Positions 33,783 to 42,649 of a stretch of 64,000 nt of DNA are shown one piece after another (positions within the stretch are counted from its first letter, which is position 1; each line of letters starts with the position of its first letter). Under the pieces are notes generated by a model that saw only the letters and a program-made list of their open reading frames with translations, was not told the origin of the DNA and ran no database searches. The stretch is from NCBI GenBank assembly GCA_028275345.1, contig JAPWUV010000007.1:165019-229018 (forward strand). The letters are read 5' to 3'. This DNA is from a bacterium. GTDB taxonomy: Bacteria; Zhuqueibacterota; Zhuqueibacteria; Oleimicrobiales; Geothermoviventaceae. The position numbers and the translations under genes were made by a program.

Positions 33783-33820
33783 GCCCGCCGCCTTTGGGGG
33801 GCGCGGACGCCGTAGCGGGC
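33783..33820 (+). terminator. Possible hairpin after the TonB-receptor gene
   Basis: GCCCGC (33783-33788) can pair with GCGGGC (33815-33820), with further GC-rich pairing inside the loop. There is no T-tract. Attenuation between the receptor and the following gene is possible but weakly supported. Confidence 0.35.
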
Positions 33821-33870
33821 TCTGTGTTCCGGAGCGTGAAATCGCGTCTTTTGAGGCCAGGGAGTGAAAG

Positions 33871-36800
33871 ATGCTCAGCAGGCGCAAGGCGTGGATAGCC
33901 ATTGTGATCCTTCTCGGCGCGGGGGAGCTTGCCTTGGCTCAGCGCAAGCCCGATCCGAATGTCGGGAATCCAGTATACCGGCGCCAAGGCATTATGGATG
34001 GGAATCTGGTGCGCACCATCTTCATCAATTGGGGCGAGATAGCCCACTGGCCCGACAGTCCCTCCGGCGAATGGCCGAAAGGGTCCGGCCATCAGTATGT
34101 GGACGGGGTGGCGCTCGTGGTACAAGCGCGCACGGTGGATCGTCGCGGACGCGTCATCTACCCCATGGAGACGCAGTATCGGGAGTTCGTCGACAAGGGG
34201 CCGCGGGATGAGCTCTGGGGTTGGGCGCCCCTGCCGGGTTACTTCAATCCTCGTTCCAATAAGCCGGCTATGAGCGATGACCCCGGCACCTGGCCTGCCC
34301 ACTGGCCCGACCGCCCCTCGGACTGGGACGGCTATTGGAACGGGTTCTTCGGAAAGGGCGTGATGAACGCCGACCTCGAGACGTACTTTGTCTTCGACGA
34401 CGATCCCGACGAGGAATGGGATTTCTACCCAGACCCGATGGACACCACCCGCAGAGGGCTGGGGCTGGAGGTGGCGGCGCGGCTATTTCAGTGGTCGCAA
34501 GTGCTGGCGGAAGACTGCATCTTTGCCCGCTACGAAATCACAAACGAGGGGAAGACGAGCTACGACAGCACCTACTACTGTTTCTACATCGACTGGGGCG
34601 TGGGCGGCACGGACGACTCCTCGGACGACACCGGCGACTACGACACGGTGCTCGACATCGCCTGGGCTTGGGACTACGACGGCTACGGCACCCCCGGGCG
34701 ATGGTCGCCCGTGGGCGTGGCGGGCTTCGCGTTCCTGGAAAGCCCGGGCATCTTCGTGGACGGCTTTGACAACGACTCCGACGGCCTCATCGATGAGCGG
34801 CGCGACAGCGGTCCCGGCGTCTGGCTCAGCTCGTACCCGTACGGTGTTGCCAACGTGGCAGCTTTTCGCTCGTTCTACGGTCGCGAGCCACGGCCCCACT
34901 GGTCCGGCGACGAAGACCAGGATTGGGACGGGTACGAAGACCTGAATGAGAACGGCCAGTGGGATCCCGGAGAACCGCTTCACGACGATGTGGGCGCCGA
35001 TGGGATTGGGCCCTACGACCCGAATTACACAGGGCCGGATGAGGGGGAAGCGGACGGGATCCCTTCCCCGGGCGAGCCTGACTTCGATTACACGGATAAG
35101 GACGAGTCGGATCAGATCGGCCTCACGGGCTTCCTGATCTTCCCCGTGCACACGTACGAGCTGTGGAATGAGGACCAGAACTGGCGGGTGTTCAGGTCGG
35201 CCCCGCAGCCGAAAGACGCCCTCCAGGTGACTGCGAATCTGGGGATGTTCTTCTCCTCGGGTCCCTTCCCCCTCTACGCGGGCCAGACCGAAGTCTATTC
35301 CATGGCCCTTCTGTTCGCGGAGGATGCTCAGGACCTGGCCCGCACCAAGAAGACCGTCCAGCAGATCTACAATGCCGACTACCGTTTCGCCAAACCGCCG
35401 GAGAAGCCGAGGCTCGTGGCGATCCCGGGGGATCGGCGTGTGATCCTTATGTGGGACGACCGAGCGGAGCACTCTTGGGATCCCTTCCTGCAGGAGTACG
35501 ATTTTGAGGGCTATCGCATCTACCGGAGCACGGAGCCGGAATTCCTCGAGTCCCGTTTGATCACGGACGCCTACGGCCGCCTTACCTTCCGCAAGCCGAT
35601 CGCCCAGTTTGACCTGCGCAACGGGATCAAGGGGTTGCATCCGATCGACGTACAGGGGGTCAAATTCGACCTCGGCAATGACACCGGTCTGCGCCATGTG
35701 TACGTCGATGAGAACGTGGAGAATGGGCAGACATACTACTACGCCGTCGTTTCGTACGACCGCGGCTACTTGGACACCACCGTCACCGGGGCGGTCGAAG
35801 GCATCAGCCCGAGCGAATGTCCAAGCGTGATCAAGGTCGACATCGCCGGCAACGTTCAGACGGACGTGAACACGGCAGTAGTCACTCCGAGGCCGCATGC
35901 GGCCGGCTATCTGCCGCCGTCGTTCGCCGACTCCGTGCGCTTCCAGGGGGCAGGTACTGGCCGGCTCCGGGTGCAATTCGTCGTGGCCGATTCGGTGAAG
36001 GATGGCCATACCTACCGCGTCGTCTTCCGCGATACCTCGTTCTTCCACAATCGCGGAGTCCCGTTCTACTCGGTTTGGGACGTGACTCACGACACGGTGC
36101 TGGTGGTGCCGGAAACGCCGATCTACGAAGACGTGGCCGAGTCTCCGCTCTTCGATGGCATGGTGCTGAATATCTACAATGATCCCTCCGTGACCCTGGA
36201 CTACACCCGCACCGGATGGGTCGTGGGTCGGAGCAATTACAAAGTTTGGGTGTCCTTCGACCCGAAGTTCACCAGCCAGACGAATCCCCTCACGAACCTG
36301 AACATTGCCTACCCGGCGGATTTCGAGATCCGTTTCGCGGACGAGGTGATCGATCGATCCGATGCGGCTCTTGGTTACCCCTCCACCCCGGTGAAGTTCA
36401 CCGTCTGGAACGTGACGGAGAACAAGCGGGCCAAGTTCCTATTCCGCGACGTGGTGAAGGATCAGACCCTCACCCCGGACACGACGGAGAACATCGTCAT
36501 CTTCCTAGATAACCCACGCCACATCCTGCGGGTCGCCACGACCTGGGCCATTACCTTTGAGACGGATACGCTCAAGCCGGTGGCGATCCCGCCCGCCGGC
36601 GGGGACGTTTTCCGCATCGCAACCACGAAGCCGTTCCGGACCGGGGATGCTTTCACGTTCAAGGTGAGCGGAGCGCGCCTGGACGCCAAGCTAGCCGCTC
36701 GGTCCTTGGACAAGATCGACGTGGTGCCCAATCCCTACGTGGTGACCGCGTCCTGGGAACCACGGAGTCCGTTCCGTTTCGGGCGCGGCGAGCGAAGGAT

Positions 36801-37020
36801 CTACTTTGTGAACCTGCCGGCTCGTTGCACCATTCGCATCTACACGCTTCGCGGGTACCTCGTAGACACGATCGAGCATGTCGGAGCGATGGATGATGGG
36901 GCCGAACCTTGGGACCTGACCAGCAAGGATGGGCAGGATATCGCCTTCGGCGTCTACATCTACCACGTGGATGCGCCCGGCATCGGGACCAAGGTCGGGA
37001 AATTCGCCGTGATCAAGTGA
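33871..37020 (+). CDS. Large secreted protein of unknown family with Asp-rich loops and T9SS-like tail
   Basis: A 1049-residue exported protein (signal peptide ending near LALAQ). The N-terminal 500 residues contain many Trp and Asp, including calcium-loop-like stretches (DNDSDGLIDERRDSG, DEDQDWDGYEDLNENGQW). The middle carries a fibronectin-III-like part (PEKPRLVAIPGDRRVILMWD, EGYRIYRSTEPEF-like strands). The C-terminus resembles a sorting domain (VVPNPYVVTASW, IYTLRGYLVDTIEH, KVGKFAVIK). I do not recognise a catalytic domain. It sits between a TonB receptor and a PorV-like barrel, in the place a SusD would occupy, so a surface glycan-capture role is plausible but inferred. AGGGAG precedes the ATG. 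Confidence 0.83.
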   Translation: MLSRRKAWIAIVILLGAGELALAQRKPDPNVGNPVYRRQGIMDGNLVRTIFINWGEIAHWPDSPSGEWPKGSGHQYVDGVALVVQARTVDRRGRVIYPMETQYREFVDKGPRDELWGWAPLPGYFNPRSNKPAMSDDPGTWPAHWPDRPSDWDGYWNGFFGKGVMNADLETYFVFDDDPDEEWDFYPDPMDTTRRGLGLEVAARLFQWSQVLAEDCIFARYEITNEGKTSYDSTYYCFYIDWGVGGTDDSSDDTGDYDTVLDIAWAWDYDGYGTPGRWSPVGVAGFAFLESPGIFVDGFDNDSDGLIDERRDSGPGVWLSSYPYGVANVAAFRSFYGREPRPHWSGDEDQDWDGYEDLNENGQWDPGEPLHDDVGADGIGPYDPNYTGPDEGEADGIPSPGEPDFDYTDKDESDQIGLTGFLIFPVHTYELWNEDQNWRVFRSAPQPKDALQVTANLGMFFSSGPFPLYAGQTEVYSMALLFAEDAQDLARTKKTVQQIYNADYRFAKPPEKPRLVAIPGDRRVILMWDDRAEHSWDPFLQEYDFEGYRIYRSTEPEFLESRLITDAYGRLTFRKPIAQFDLRNGIKGLHPIDVQGVKFDLGNDTGLRHVYVDENVENGQTYYYAVVSYDRGYLDTTVTGAVEGISPSECPSVIKVDIAGNVQTDVNTAVVTPRPHAAGYLPPSFADSVRFQGAGTGRLRVQFVVADSVKDGHTYRVVFRDTSFFHNRGVPFYSVWDVTHDTVLVVPETPIYEDVAESPLFDGMVLNIYNDPSVTLDYTRTGWVVGRSNYKVWVSFDPKFTSQTNPLTNLNIAYPADFEIRFADEVIDRSDAALGYPSTPVKFTVWNVTENKRAKFLFRDVVKDQTLTPDTTENIVIFLDNPRHILRVATTWAITFETDTLKPVAIPPAGGDVFRIATTKPFRTGDAFTFKVSGARLDAKLAARSLDKIDVVPNPYVVTASWEPRSPFRFGRGERRIYFVNLPARCTIRIYTLRGYLVDTIEHVGAMDDGAEPWDLTSKDGQDIAFGVYIYHVDAPGIGTKVGKFAVIK

Positions 37021-37053
37021 TGTCCTCGAACGAAGCCGTGTGAGGATAACGGC

Positions 37054-38109
37054 ATGGAAAAGCGCGCCGCACGAGCTCACCGAGTCGCCCGGCCGGTGGC
37101 GGTGATATTGCTCCTTGCAGCGATAAGCAGCAGGAGCGAGGCTCAATTCCAGCTCGGGATTTCCAAAGTGGCCATGGTAGCAGCTCCTTTCCTGGAGATC
37201 GGAGTCGGGGCCCGAGCCATTGGTATGGGCGGTGCCTTTGTGGCCACTGCGAACGATGCCACGGCTCTTTACTGGAACCCCGCTGGTCTGCCGCGCCTGA
37301 GCCGGCCCGAGGCGGTCTTCGTCCACACCAATTGGATAGCCGACACGCGCCTCGACTTCGCCGGCGGTATTCTGCCCCTCGGGAGGTGGGGTTCGCTGGG
37401 AGCAAGCGTGACCAGCCTAAGCATGGATGACATGCGCGTCACCACCGTCGAGATGCCGGGCGGAACGGGCGAATATTTCTCCGCCGGCGACCTGGCGCTG
37501 GCCGTGTCCTACGGATTCTCGGTCACGGACCGCTTCTCGATCGGGTTCACCGGCAAGTATATCTACGAGCATATTTGGAAAGAGAGCGCCTGGGCCGTGG
37601 CGCTGGATTTGGGCACGTTGTTCGTCACCGATTTCCACGGGCTCCGCATTGGGGCCGCGCTCACCAATTTCGGCACCGACATGCGCCTGACGGGCAAAGA
37701 CCTCCTGGTCTACCACGACATTTCGCCCACCAAGTACGGCAACAATGAGCGGATCTTCGCTGATCTGCACACCGACGCCTGGCCGCTCCCACTCACCTTC
37801 CAGGCGGGCGTAGCCATGGAGATCCTTCGGTCGGAGCGTCAGCGTCTCACGCTGGCCGCGGATGCTGTGCACCCATCGGACAACACCGAGAGCGTGCATC
37901 TGGGCGCGGAATGGGCTTGGCGCGACTGGGTGGCGCTCCGGGTTGGCTATCACAACCTCTTCCTGCGCGACAGCGAAGAGGGGCTCACGGCCGGCTTCGG
38001 GGTGACCCAGCGGATGCTCGGGAACGTGATGCTCAAGTTTGACTACGCTTGGGCGGATTTCGGCCGACTGTCCGGCGTGCAGCGCGTGTCGCTTGGGATC
38101 GTCTTCTGA
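37054..38109 (+). CDS. PorV/PorQ-family outer-membrane beta-barrel protein
   Basis: A 351-residue barrel with a signal peptide ending near RSEAQ. The segment FLEIGVGARAIGMGGAFVAT followed by NDATALYWNPAGLPRL is the hallmark of PorV/PorQ and the UPF0164 family, a FadL-like 14-strand barrel. It closes with the strand RVSLGIVF. PorV is the outer-membrane shuttle of the type IX secretion system in Bacteroidota; in KSB1-like genomes many paralogues accompany individual secreted proteins. Its position directly after the T9SS-tailed 1049-residue gene (33-nt gap) suggests it serves that protein, which is inference. Confidence 0.9.
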   Translation: MEKRAARAHRVARPVAVILLLAAISSRSEAQFQLGISKVAMVAAPFLEIGVGARAIGMGGAFVATANDATALYWNPAGLPRLSRPEAVFVHTNWIADTRLDFAGGILPLGRWGSLGASVTSLSMDDMRVTTVEMPGGTGEYFSAGDLALAVSYGFSVTDRFSIGFTGKYIYEHIWKESAWAVALDLGTLFVTDFHGLRIGAALTNFGTDMRLTGKDLLVYHDISPTKYGNNERIFADLHTDAWPLPLTFQAGVAMEILRSERQRLTLAADAVHPSDNTESVHLGAEWAWRDWVALRVGYHNLFLRDSEEGLTAGFGVTQRMLGNVMLKFDYAWADFGRLSGVQRVSLGIVF

Positions 38110-38116
38110 GCGAAAC

Positions 38117-39436
38117 GTGGATCGAGCCAAGGAGAAGCATCGGAAGCCACTCCGCCTCGCCACGTCGGTTTTGTTCGCCGGCGTGGCGATTTTTGCAGGA
38201 GGGTGCGGAGGTCGGGACACCTCTGGAACCCAGCACCCCCGCCTCGTGTACTGGCCTGCAGCCAATCCCCGCGAGGTGGAGTTGGCGCGGAAGCTGGTGG
38301 CGGAGTGGAACCGGCTTCACCCGGACGTGCCGGTGGATATGCAGCCGGTGCCGGAGAGCCAATCGACGGAGGAGGTATTGCTGACGGCCATCGCGGGCCG
38401 CACCACTCCGGACGTTTGCTCAAATATCTGGCCCGGCGCGGTGGCCCAATTCGCCAGAGCGAAAGGGCTCGTGCCGCTGGAATCTTTCGCGGACTTCGAT
38501 TCGCTGGTGCGTGCCCGCTTGCCCCACGGACTGATCGAAAGTTACCGGCAGGTGGATGGCCATGTGTACGAGATCCCCTGGAAGATCAATCCCGTGCTGC
38601 TGGAGTACAACGTGACGATGTTTCGGGAAGCGGGTTACGAGCGGCCTCCCGCTACCTACCAGGAATTCCTGGAGGCCGGGAAGCGGATCACGAAGGACCG
38701 AGACGGAGACGGAGTGATCGATCAGTGGCTGATGCTTGTCGACTTTCGGGTCAAATGGTGGCTGCGGTTCTTCGACTTCTACGCCTTCTACCTGGCTGCT
38801 TCCCGAGGAGGTTTGCTGGTGGAAGACCGCCAGGTCCTTTTCGAGAATAGGGCGGCGGTGGAGGTGTTTCGGTTCTTCCAGCAGGGTTTCGCGTTGGGCG
38901 TGTTTCCTCGGTCGACCTTTCAGGTGGATGCGTTTCTGCTGGGCAAGGTGGCCTCGCATACGACCGGCCCGTGGAATATCGAGCATGTGGAGCGCTACAA
39001 GCCTCCCGGCTTCGAGTACGACTACGCGCCGATCCCCGTGCCGGACTCGAGCTGTTTGCCCCCAGTGACCTACGGGGATCCGAAGAACATCGCCATTTTC
39101 ACGACCACCCGATGGCCCAAGCAAGCCTGGGAGTTCGTCAAGTTCCTCGTGTCGCGGGAAGCGGATCTCCTGCTTCTGGAGCTCTGCAGTCAATTGCCCG
39201 TGCGCAAGGATCTGATGCGAGATTCGCTCTACGCGGGATACTTTATGAGCCATCCGAAAATGATCGCCTTCGCCGAGGCGGCCGGCCGTACGCAGGGCCC
39301 TGGGTCGGTGCCTGAGTTGAAGGAGATCTTCGATGCCATTTCCCACGAGTTCGAGTCGTGCTGTTTCTACGCCCACAAGACTCCGGAGCAAGCGGTGCAC
39401 GCCGCTGCGGAACGGGCTCGGGAGATCCTGCGATGA
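38117..39436 (+). CDS. Sugar ABC transporter substrate-binding lipoprotein (family 1)
   Basis: A 439-residue extracellular solute-binding protein. The N-terminus has a basic stretch and lipobox (VAIFAGGC), then the binding-protein fold (RLVYWPAANPREVELARKLV, EWNRLHPDVPVDMQPVP, YEIPWKINPVLLEYNVTMF, GPWNIEHVERY). The start is GTG at 38117, 7 nt past the previous stop, since no ATG exists before the signal sequence except inside the upstream gene. It overlaps the first permease gene by 4 nt (ATGA). The ligand is probably a mannose-containing oligosaccharide, judged from the enzymes downstream. Confidence 0.94.
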   Translation: MDRAKEKHRKPLRLATSVLFAGVAIFAGGCGGRDTSGTQHPRLVYWPAANPREVELARKLVAEWNRLHPDVPVDMQPVPESQSTEEVLLTAIAGRTTPDVCSNIWPGAVAQFARAKGLVPLESFADFDSLVRARLPHGLIESYRQVDGHVYEIPWKINPVLLEYNVTMFREAGYERPPATYQEFLEAGKRITKDRDGDGVIDQWLMLVDFRVKWWLRFFDFYAFYLAASRGGLLVEDRQVLFENRAAVEVFRFFQQGFALGVFPRSTFQVDAFLLGKVASHTTGPWNIEHVERYKPPGFEYDYAPIPVPDSSCLPPVTYGDPKNIAIFTTTRWPKQAWEFVKFLVSREADLLLLELCSQLPVRKDLMRDSLYAGYFMSHPKMIAFAEAAGRTQGPGSVPELKEIFDAISHEFESCCFYAHKTPEQAVHAAAERAREILR

Positions 39437-40317
39437 GGGGGCTGCGGAAGAGGAATCCCCGTGGGCAGGCGCGTGCCGCCTCGTGGATGATTCTCCCCTA
39501 CGCGCTGCACTTCCTCGTGTTTCTCGCCTACCCACTGGCCTTCACCTTCGTCCTGGTGTTCCATCGCTGGGATGTCTTCACCCCCATGGAATGGGTGGGT
39601 CTGGCCAATATCGCTCGTTTGGTCAGGGACGAGTGGTTCCTTCGAGCCATTTGGAACACCCTCGTTTTCGTGGTGATCCACATTCCGCTTCAACTGATCC
39701 TGGCGCTGTTCTTCGCCCTGTTGCTCAATGAGAAGATCCGGGGCCGAACCTTTTTCCGCGCCACCTACTTCCTCCCGGTGGTCGTGAGCGGAGTGGTTGT
39801 TTCGTTCGTATGGCTGCAGATCTATTCGTACGAAAGCGGGCTGCTCAATCAGCTTCTGGCTCTTCTGGGCCTGCCGAAGCTTCCCTGGCTGACCTCGCGG
39901 GCGCTGGCCATGCCGAGCATCGCCATTATGGCGACGTGGAAGAACGTCGGCTTGTACATCGTGCTCTTTCTGGCGGGATTGCAGTCGATCCCTTCTTACC
40001 TTTACGAGGTGGCGGACCTGGACGGAGCCAGTGGGTGGCAGAAATTCCGCTGGATCACGTTCCCGATGTTGAACCCCACGGTGGTGCTGGTGATCGTGCT
40101 CAGCACCATCGGCGGCTTCTCCCTGTTCATTGAGCCGTACATGATGACGGACGGCGGTCCGGAGAACAGCACGCTCAGTGCGGTTCTGTACATCTACCGG
40201 CAGGCTTTCGATTTCTACCGAATGGGTTATGCGGCCACCCTGGGCTTCGCCTTTGCGCTGATGGTATTCGCGGTCGTGTTGATCCAACGTAGGGTATCGG
40301 AAGGAGAAGCGGCATGA
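39433..40317 (+). CDS. Sugar ABC transporter permease, MalF type
   Basis: A 294-residue permease with six transmembrane helices (WMILPYALHFLVFLAYPLAF first). The EAA loop that contacts the ATPase reads EVADLDGASGWQKFRWITFP. It forms the inner-membrane channel with the MalG-type protein encoded next, which its stop overlaps (ATGA). Start and stop are both translationally coupled. Confidence 0.95.
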   Translation: MRGLRKRNPRGQARAASWMILPYALHFLVFLAYPLAFTFVLVFHRWDVFTPMEWVGLANIARLVRDEWFLRAIWNTLVFVVIHIPLQLILALFFALLLNEKIRGRTFFRATYFLPVVVSGVVVSFVWLQIYSYESGLLNQLLALLGLPKLPWLTSRALAMPSIAIMATWKNVGLYIVLFLAGLQSIPSYLYEVADLDGASGWQKFRWITFPMLNPTVVLVIVLSTIGGFSLFIEPYMMTDGGPENSTLSAVLYIYRQAFDFYRMGYAATLGFAFALMVFAVVLIQRRVSEGEAA

Positions 40318-41156
40318 GGAGCCGGGTCGCGCGACCGTCGTTCTCCCTGGGGCGTACCGGGATCTACTTAGCGCTTGGACTCGGTGCCGTGGTTTTCGCC
40401 TACCCATTCCTCTGGATGGCGATGTCATCTCTCAAGCCGGAGATGGAGATCACCAGCCTTGCCCTCTGGTCGAGCCACCTCGGGCTGCACAACTATGCCC
40501 AGGTGCTACGAAAGATCCCCATCTTCAGGGCGCTACTGAACTCCGTAGTGGTCTCCGCCACGGTGACGGCCTGCGTCGTGGTGTTCGGATCGATGGGTGG
40601 CTACGCACTGGCGAAATTGCGTTTCCGAGGCAGCCGGCCGCTTCTGGCTGTCATCCTGTTCACGATGCTGGTGCCCATGCATGTGACGCTGATCCCGACG
40701 TACATCTTGATGGTCAAGCTCCGCTGGACGGATACCTACCTTGCGCTCATCACCCCCTTTGCGGTGAGCGGGTTCTCCCTGCTCGTGTTCCGGCAGTTTT
40801 TCCTTTCGGTTCCGAACGACCTCATCGACGCCGCGCGAGTGGACGGCTGCGGGGAGTTCCGCATCTTGACGCGCATCGTGTGGCCGCTCTCTCGGCCAGC
40901 CATGGCCACGGTAGCGATCCTCACCTTTATGTCGAGCTGGAATGAGGTGCTGTGGCCACTTATCGTGATCAAGAAGTTCGACCTCATGACCTTGCCGCAG
41001 CTGGTGACGATCTTCGCCGTCGGGGGGCAAGCGGAAGCGCAACTGGGGATGAAGCTGGCCGCCGCCACGCTCCTCGCCTTGCCGATCGTGGCGGCATACG
41101 TCTTCCTGCAACGCTATTTCATCGAAAGCATGGCCACGACCGGGCTAAAAGGATGA
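40314..41156 (+). CDS. Sugar ABC transporter permease, MalG type
   Basis: A 280-residue permease with six helices and the EAA loop DAARVDGCGEFRILTRIVWP. It partners the MalF-type protein. No ATP-binding subunit follows, so the importer must borrow a shared MsmX/UgpC-like ATPase encoded elsewhere, as is common for CUT1 sugar importers. Its stop overlaps an ATG at 41153 that opens the next frame. Confidence 0.95.
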   Translation: MRSRVARPSFSLGRTGIYLALGLGAVVFAYPFLWMAMSSLKPEMEITSLALWSSHLGLHNYAQVLRKIPIFRALLNSVVVSATVTACVVVFGSMGGYALAKLRFRGSRPLLAVILFTMLVPMHVTLIPTYILMVKLRWTDTYLALITPFAVSGFSLLVFRQFFLSVPNDLIDAARVDGCGEFRILTRIVWPLSRPAMATVAILTFMSSWNEVLWPLIVIKKFDLMTLPQLVTIFAVGGQAEAQLGMKLAAATLLALPIVAAYVFLQRYFIESMATTGLKG

Positions 41157-41233
41157 TGGGGACGGAAAACCGTACGGGGTTGCTCGGAAGATGCCGTGGC
41201 TTTCCTCGCTCGGGAAGATCACCCAGACCTGGG

Positions 41234-42637
41234 ATGGCCGAACAGGATGAGGAAGGCGTTTCCTGGCCTGACACGAGAAGTCGAGCGACGGGACTGGTCC
41301 TTCTGTCTCTCGTGTTTTTCGTCGGTTGCCGCCCCGGCTCGGTCCGGCCGTGGGAGCCGAATTACGATCACCTCCTGCACCTGACGGAAAGGGCGAGAAG
41401 CCCTGTTGGCCCCGTGGAAATCGTCCACGTGTACAGTGAGTTCCCGGATTACCGGTGGGTCGAAGCGCCGGGAGAGGGGGTAGCCTGTGTGGATGATGCG
41501 GCTCGCGCCGCGCTGCTTTGGCTCCGTCGTTGGGATCGTACAGGTGAGGAGGAGGCTCTCACCCATGTCCGGCATTTGCTTCGGTTTCTTGTCCTCATGC
41601 AGCAACCGAACGGGGCTTTCGCCAATTTCGTGGACGCCCGCCTCGAGCCGAACCTCACGGCGGTCTCGAGCCGGCCTTGCCTGAGCTGGTGGACGGTAAG
41701 AGCTGCCTGGGCGCTCGCGGAGGGATGGCATCGTTTCAAGAGCCGAGACCCCGCTTTCGCCGATTCCTTGCGAGAGAGCCTCCTTCGGCTGCGCGCGGCG
41801 ATGGACTCGCTCGTGTCTCGGTATGGTATGTGGGAGCAGGGAGTAGCCGGACGCTACCCGGCGTGGCTTGTGAATGGGTCTGGAGCCGACGCCACCTCCG
41901 TCCTGGTCCTCGCTCTTCTCCGGCTGCGAGAAATGGAGGGGCAAGCGTGGGCTGATTCCCTGCTCCCGAGGTTGCTGGAGGGGATCCTGGCCATGCAGGT
42001 CGCGGATTCCAGCGATTCCCTGTACGGGGCCTTGCTCTGCTTCCGCGATCTTTGGCACACCTGGGGGGCAAACCAGATGTACGCCCTCGTTCGGGCGTGG
42101 AGGGCTCTGGGAGATCCCCGCTGCCTTCGCGCAGCGGAACTGGAGGCTCGGCACTGGAGGGGCAGGCTCTTGGTGTGCGGTTTTCTGCACGAGGTGGATC
42201 GTGCCTCCGGGCGTTCGCGGCGGTACCCGCAGATCGCCTACGACATCCGCCCCGCAGTCTGGGGATTCCTCGAGCTGGCGGATGCAACCGGCGACAGCCT
42301 ATGGTCCGTGGCGGCTGGGCTCTGGGCGAGCTGGTTACTTGGGAACAATTCCGATGGCGTGCGCATGTACGACGCTCGAACAGGCAGGACCTTCGACGGC
42401 CTCCCCGAGCCCGGCCGATTGAACCGCAATGCCGGGGCTGAGTCCACGATTGAGGCGCTTCTGGCCCTGGAAGCGCTGCAAGGAAACCCAACGGCGATGC
42501 GAGCGCTCCGAGCCCGTTGGGAAAGTTCATGGACGGAGGACGGTCGCACGTACCGGCGGGCCGTCACTCCGGAGGGCGTGCCGTACCTTCTCGCGCACGA
42601 CGGATCGGGAGTTTCGCTGGTGACGTCGGATCGGTGA
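41234..42637 (+). CDS. Predicted lipoprotein with alpha/alpha-toroid fold, unknown family
   Basis: A 467-residue protein from the ATG at 41234; coupled ATGs at 41153 and 41156 are alternatives but would give an implausibly long region before the signal. A lipobox (LVFFVGC) indicates a lipid anchor. The body is regularly spaced amphipathic helices with conserved-looking acid/aromatic pairs (CVDDAARAALLWLRRW, QQPNGAFANFVD, LSWWTVRAAWALAEGW, NGSGADATSVLVLALL), typical of (alpha/alpha)6 glycoside hydrolases, epimerases and polysaccharide lyases. I cannot assign a CAZy family. It lies between the sugar importer and a beta-mannosidase, so a role in trimming imported or surface glycans is inferred. 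Confidence 0.7.
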   Translation: MAEQDEEGVSWPDTRSRATGLVLLSLVFFVGCRPGSVRPWEPNYDHLLHLTERARSPVGPVEIVHVYSEFPDYRWVEAPGEGVACVDDAARAALLWLRRWDRTGEEEALTHVRHLLRFLVLMQQPNGAFANFVDARLEPNLTAVSSRPCLSWWTVRAAWALAEGWHRFKSRDPAFADSLRESLLRLRAAMDSLVSRYGMWEQGVAGRYPAWLVNGSGADATSVLVLALLRLREMEGQAWADSLLPRLLEGILAMQVADSSDSLYGALLCFRDLWHTWGANQMYALVRAWRALGDPRCLRAAELEARHWRGRLLVCGFLHEVDRASGRSRRYPQIAYDIRPAVWGFLELADATGDSLWSVAAGLWASWLLGNNSDGVRMYDARTGRTFDGLPEPGRLNRNAGAESTIEALLALEALQGNPTAMRALRARWESSWTEDGRTYRRAVTPEGVPYLLAHDGSGVSLVTSDR

Positions 42638-42649
42638 GGCTAGAGCCAG

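Noticed and set aside
34483-36090. 535-codon minus-strand frame antisense to the 1049-residue gene
   Set aside because: Low-complexity Val/Arg/His translation with no domain; the plus-strand frame is a clear exported protein with a ribosome binding site.
37054-38109. PorV-like barrel as proof of a full type IX secretion system
   Set aside because: PorV/PorQ paralogues are numerous in these phyla and none of the core components is in the window; annotated only as family member.
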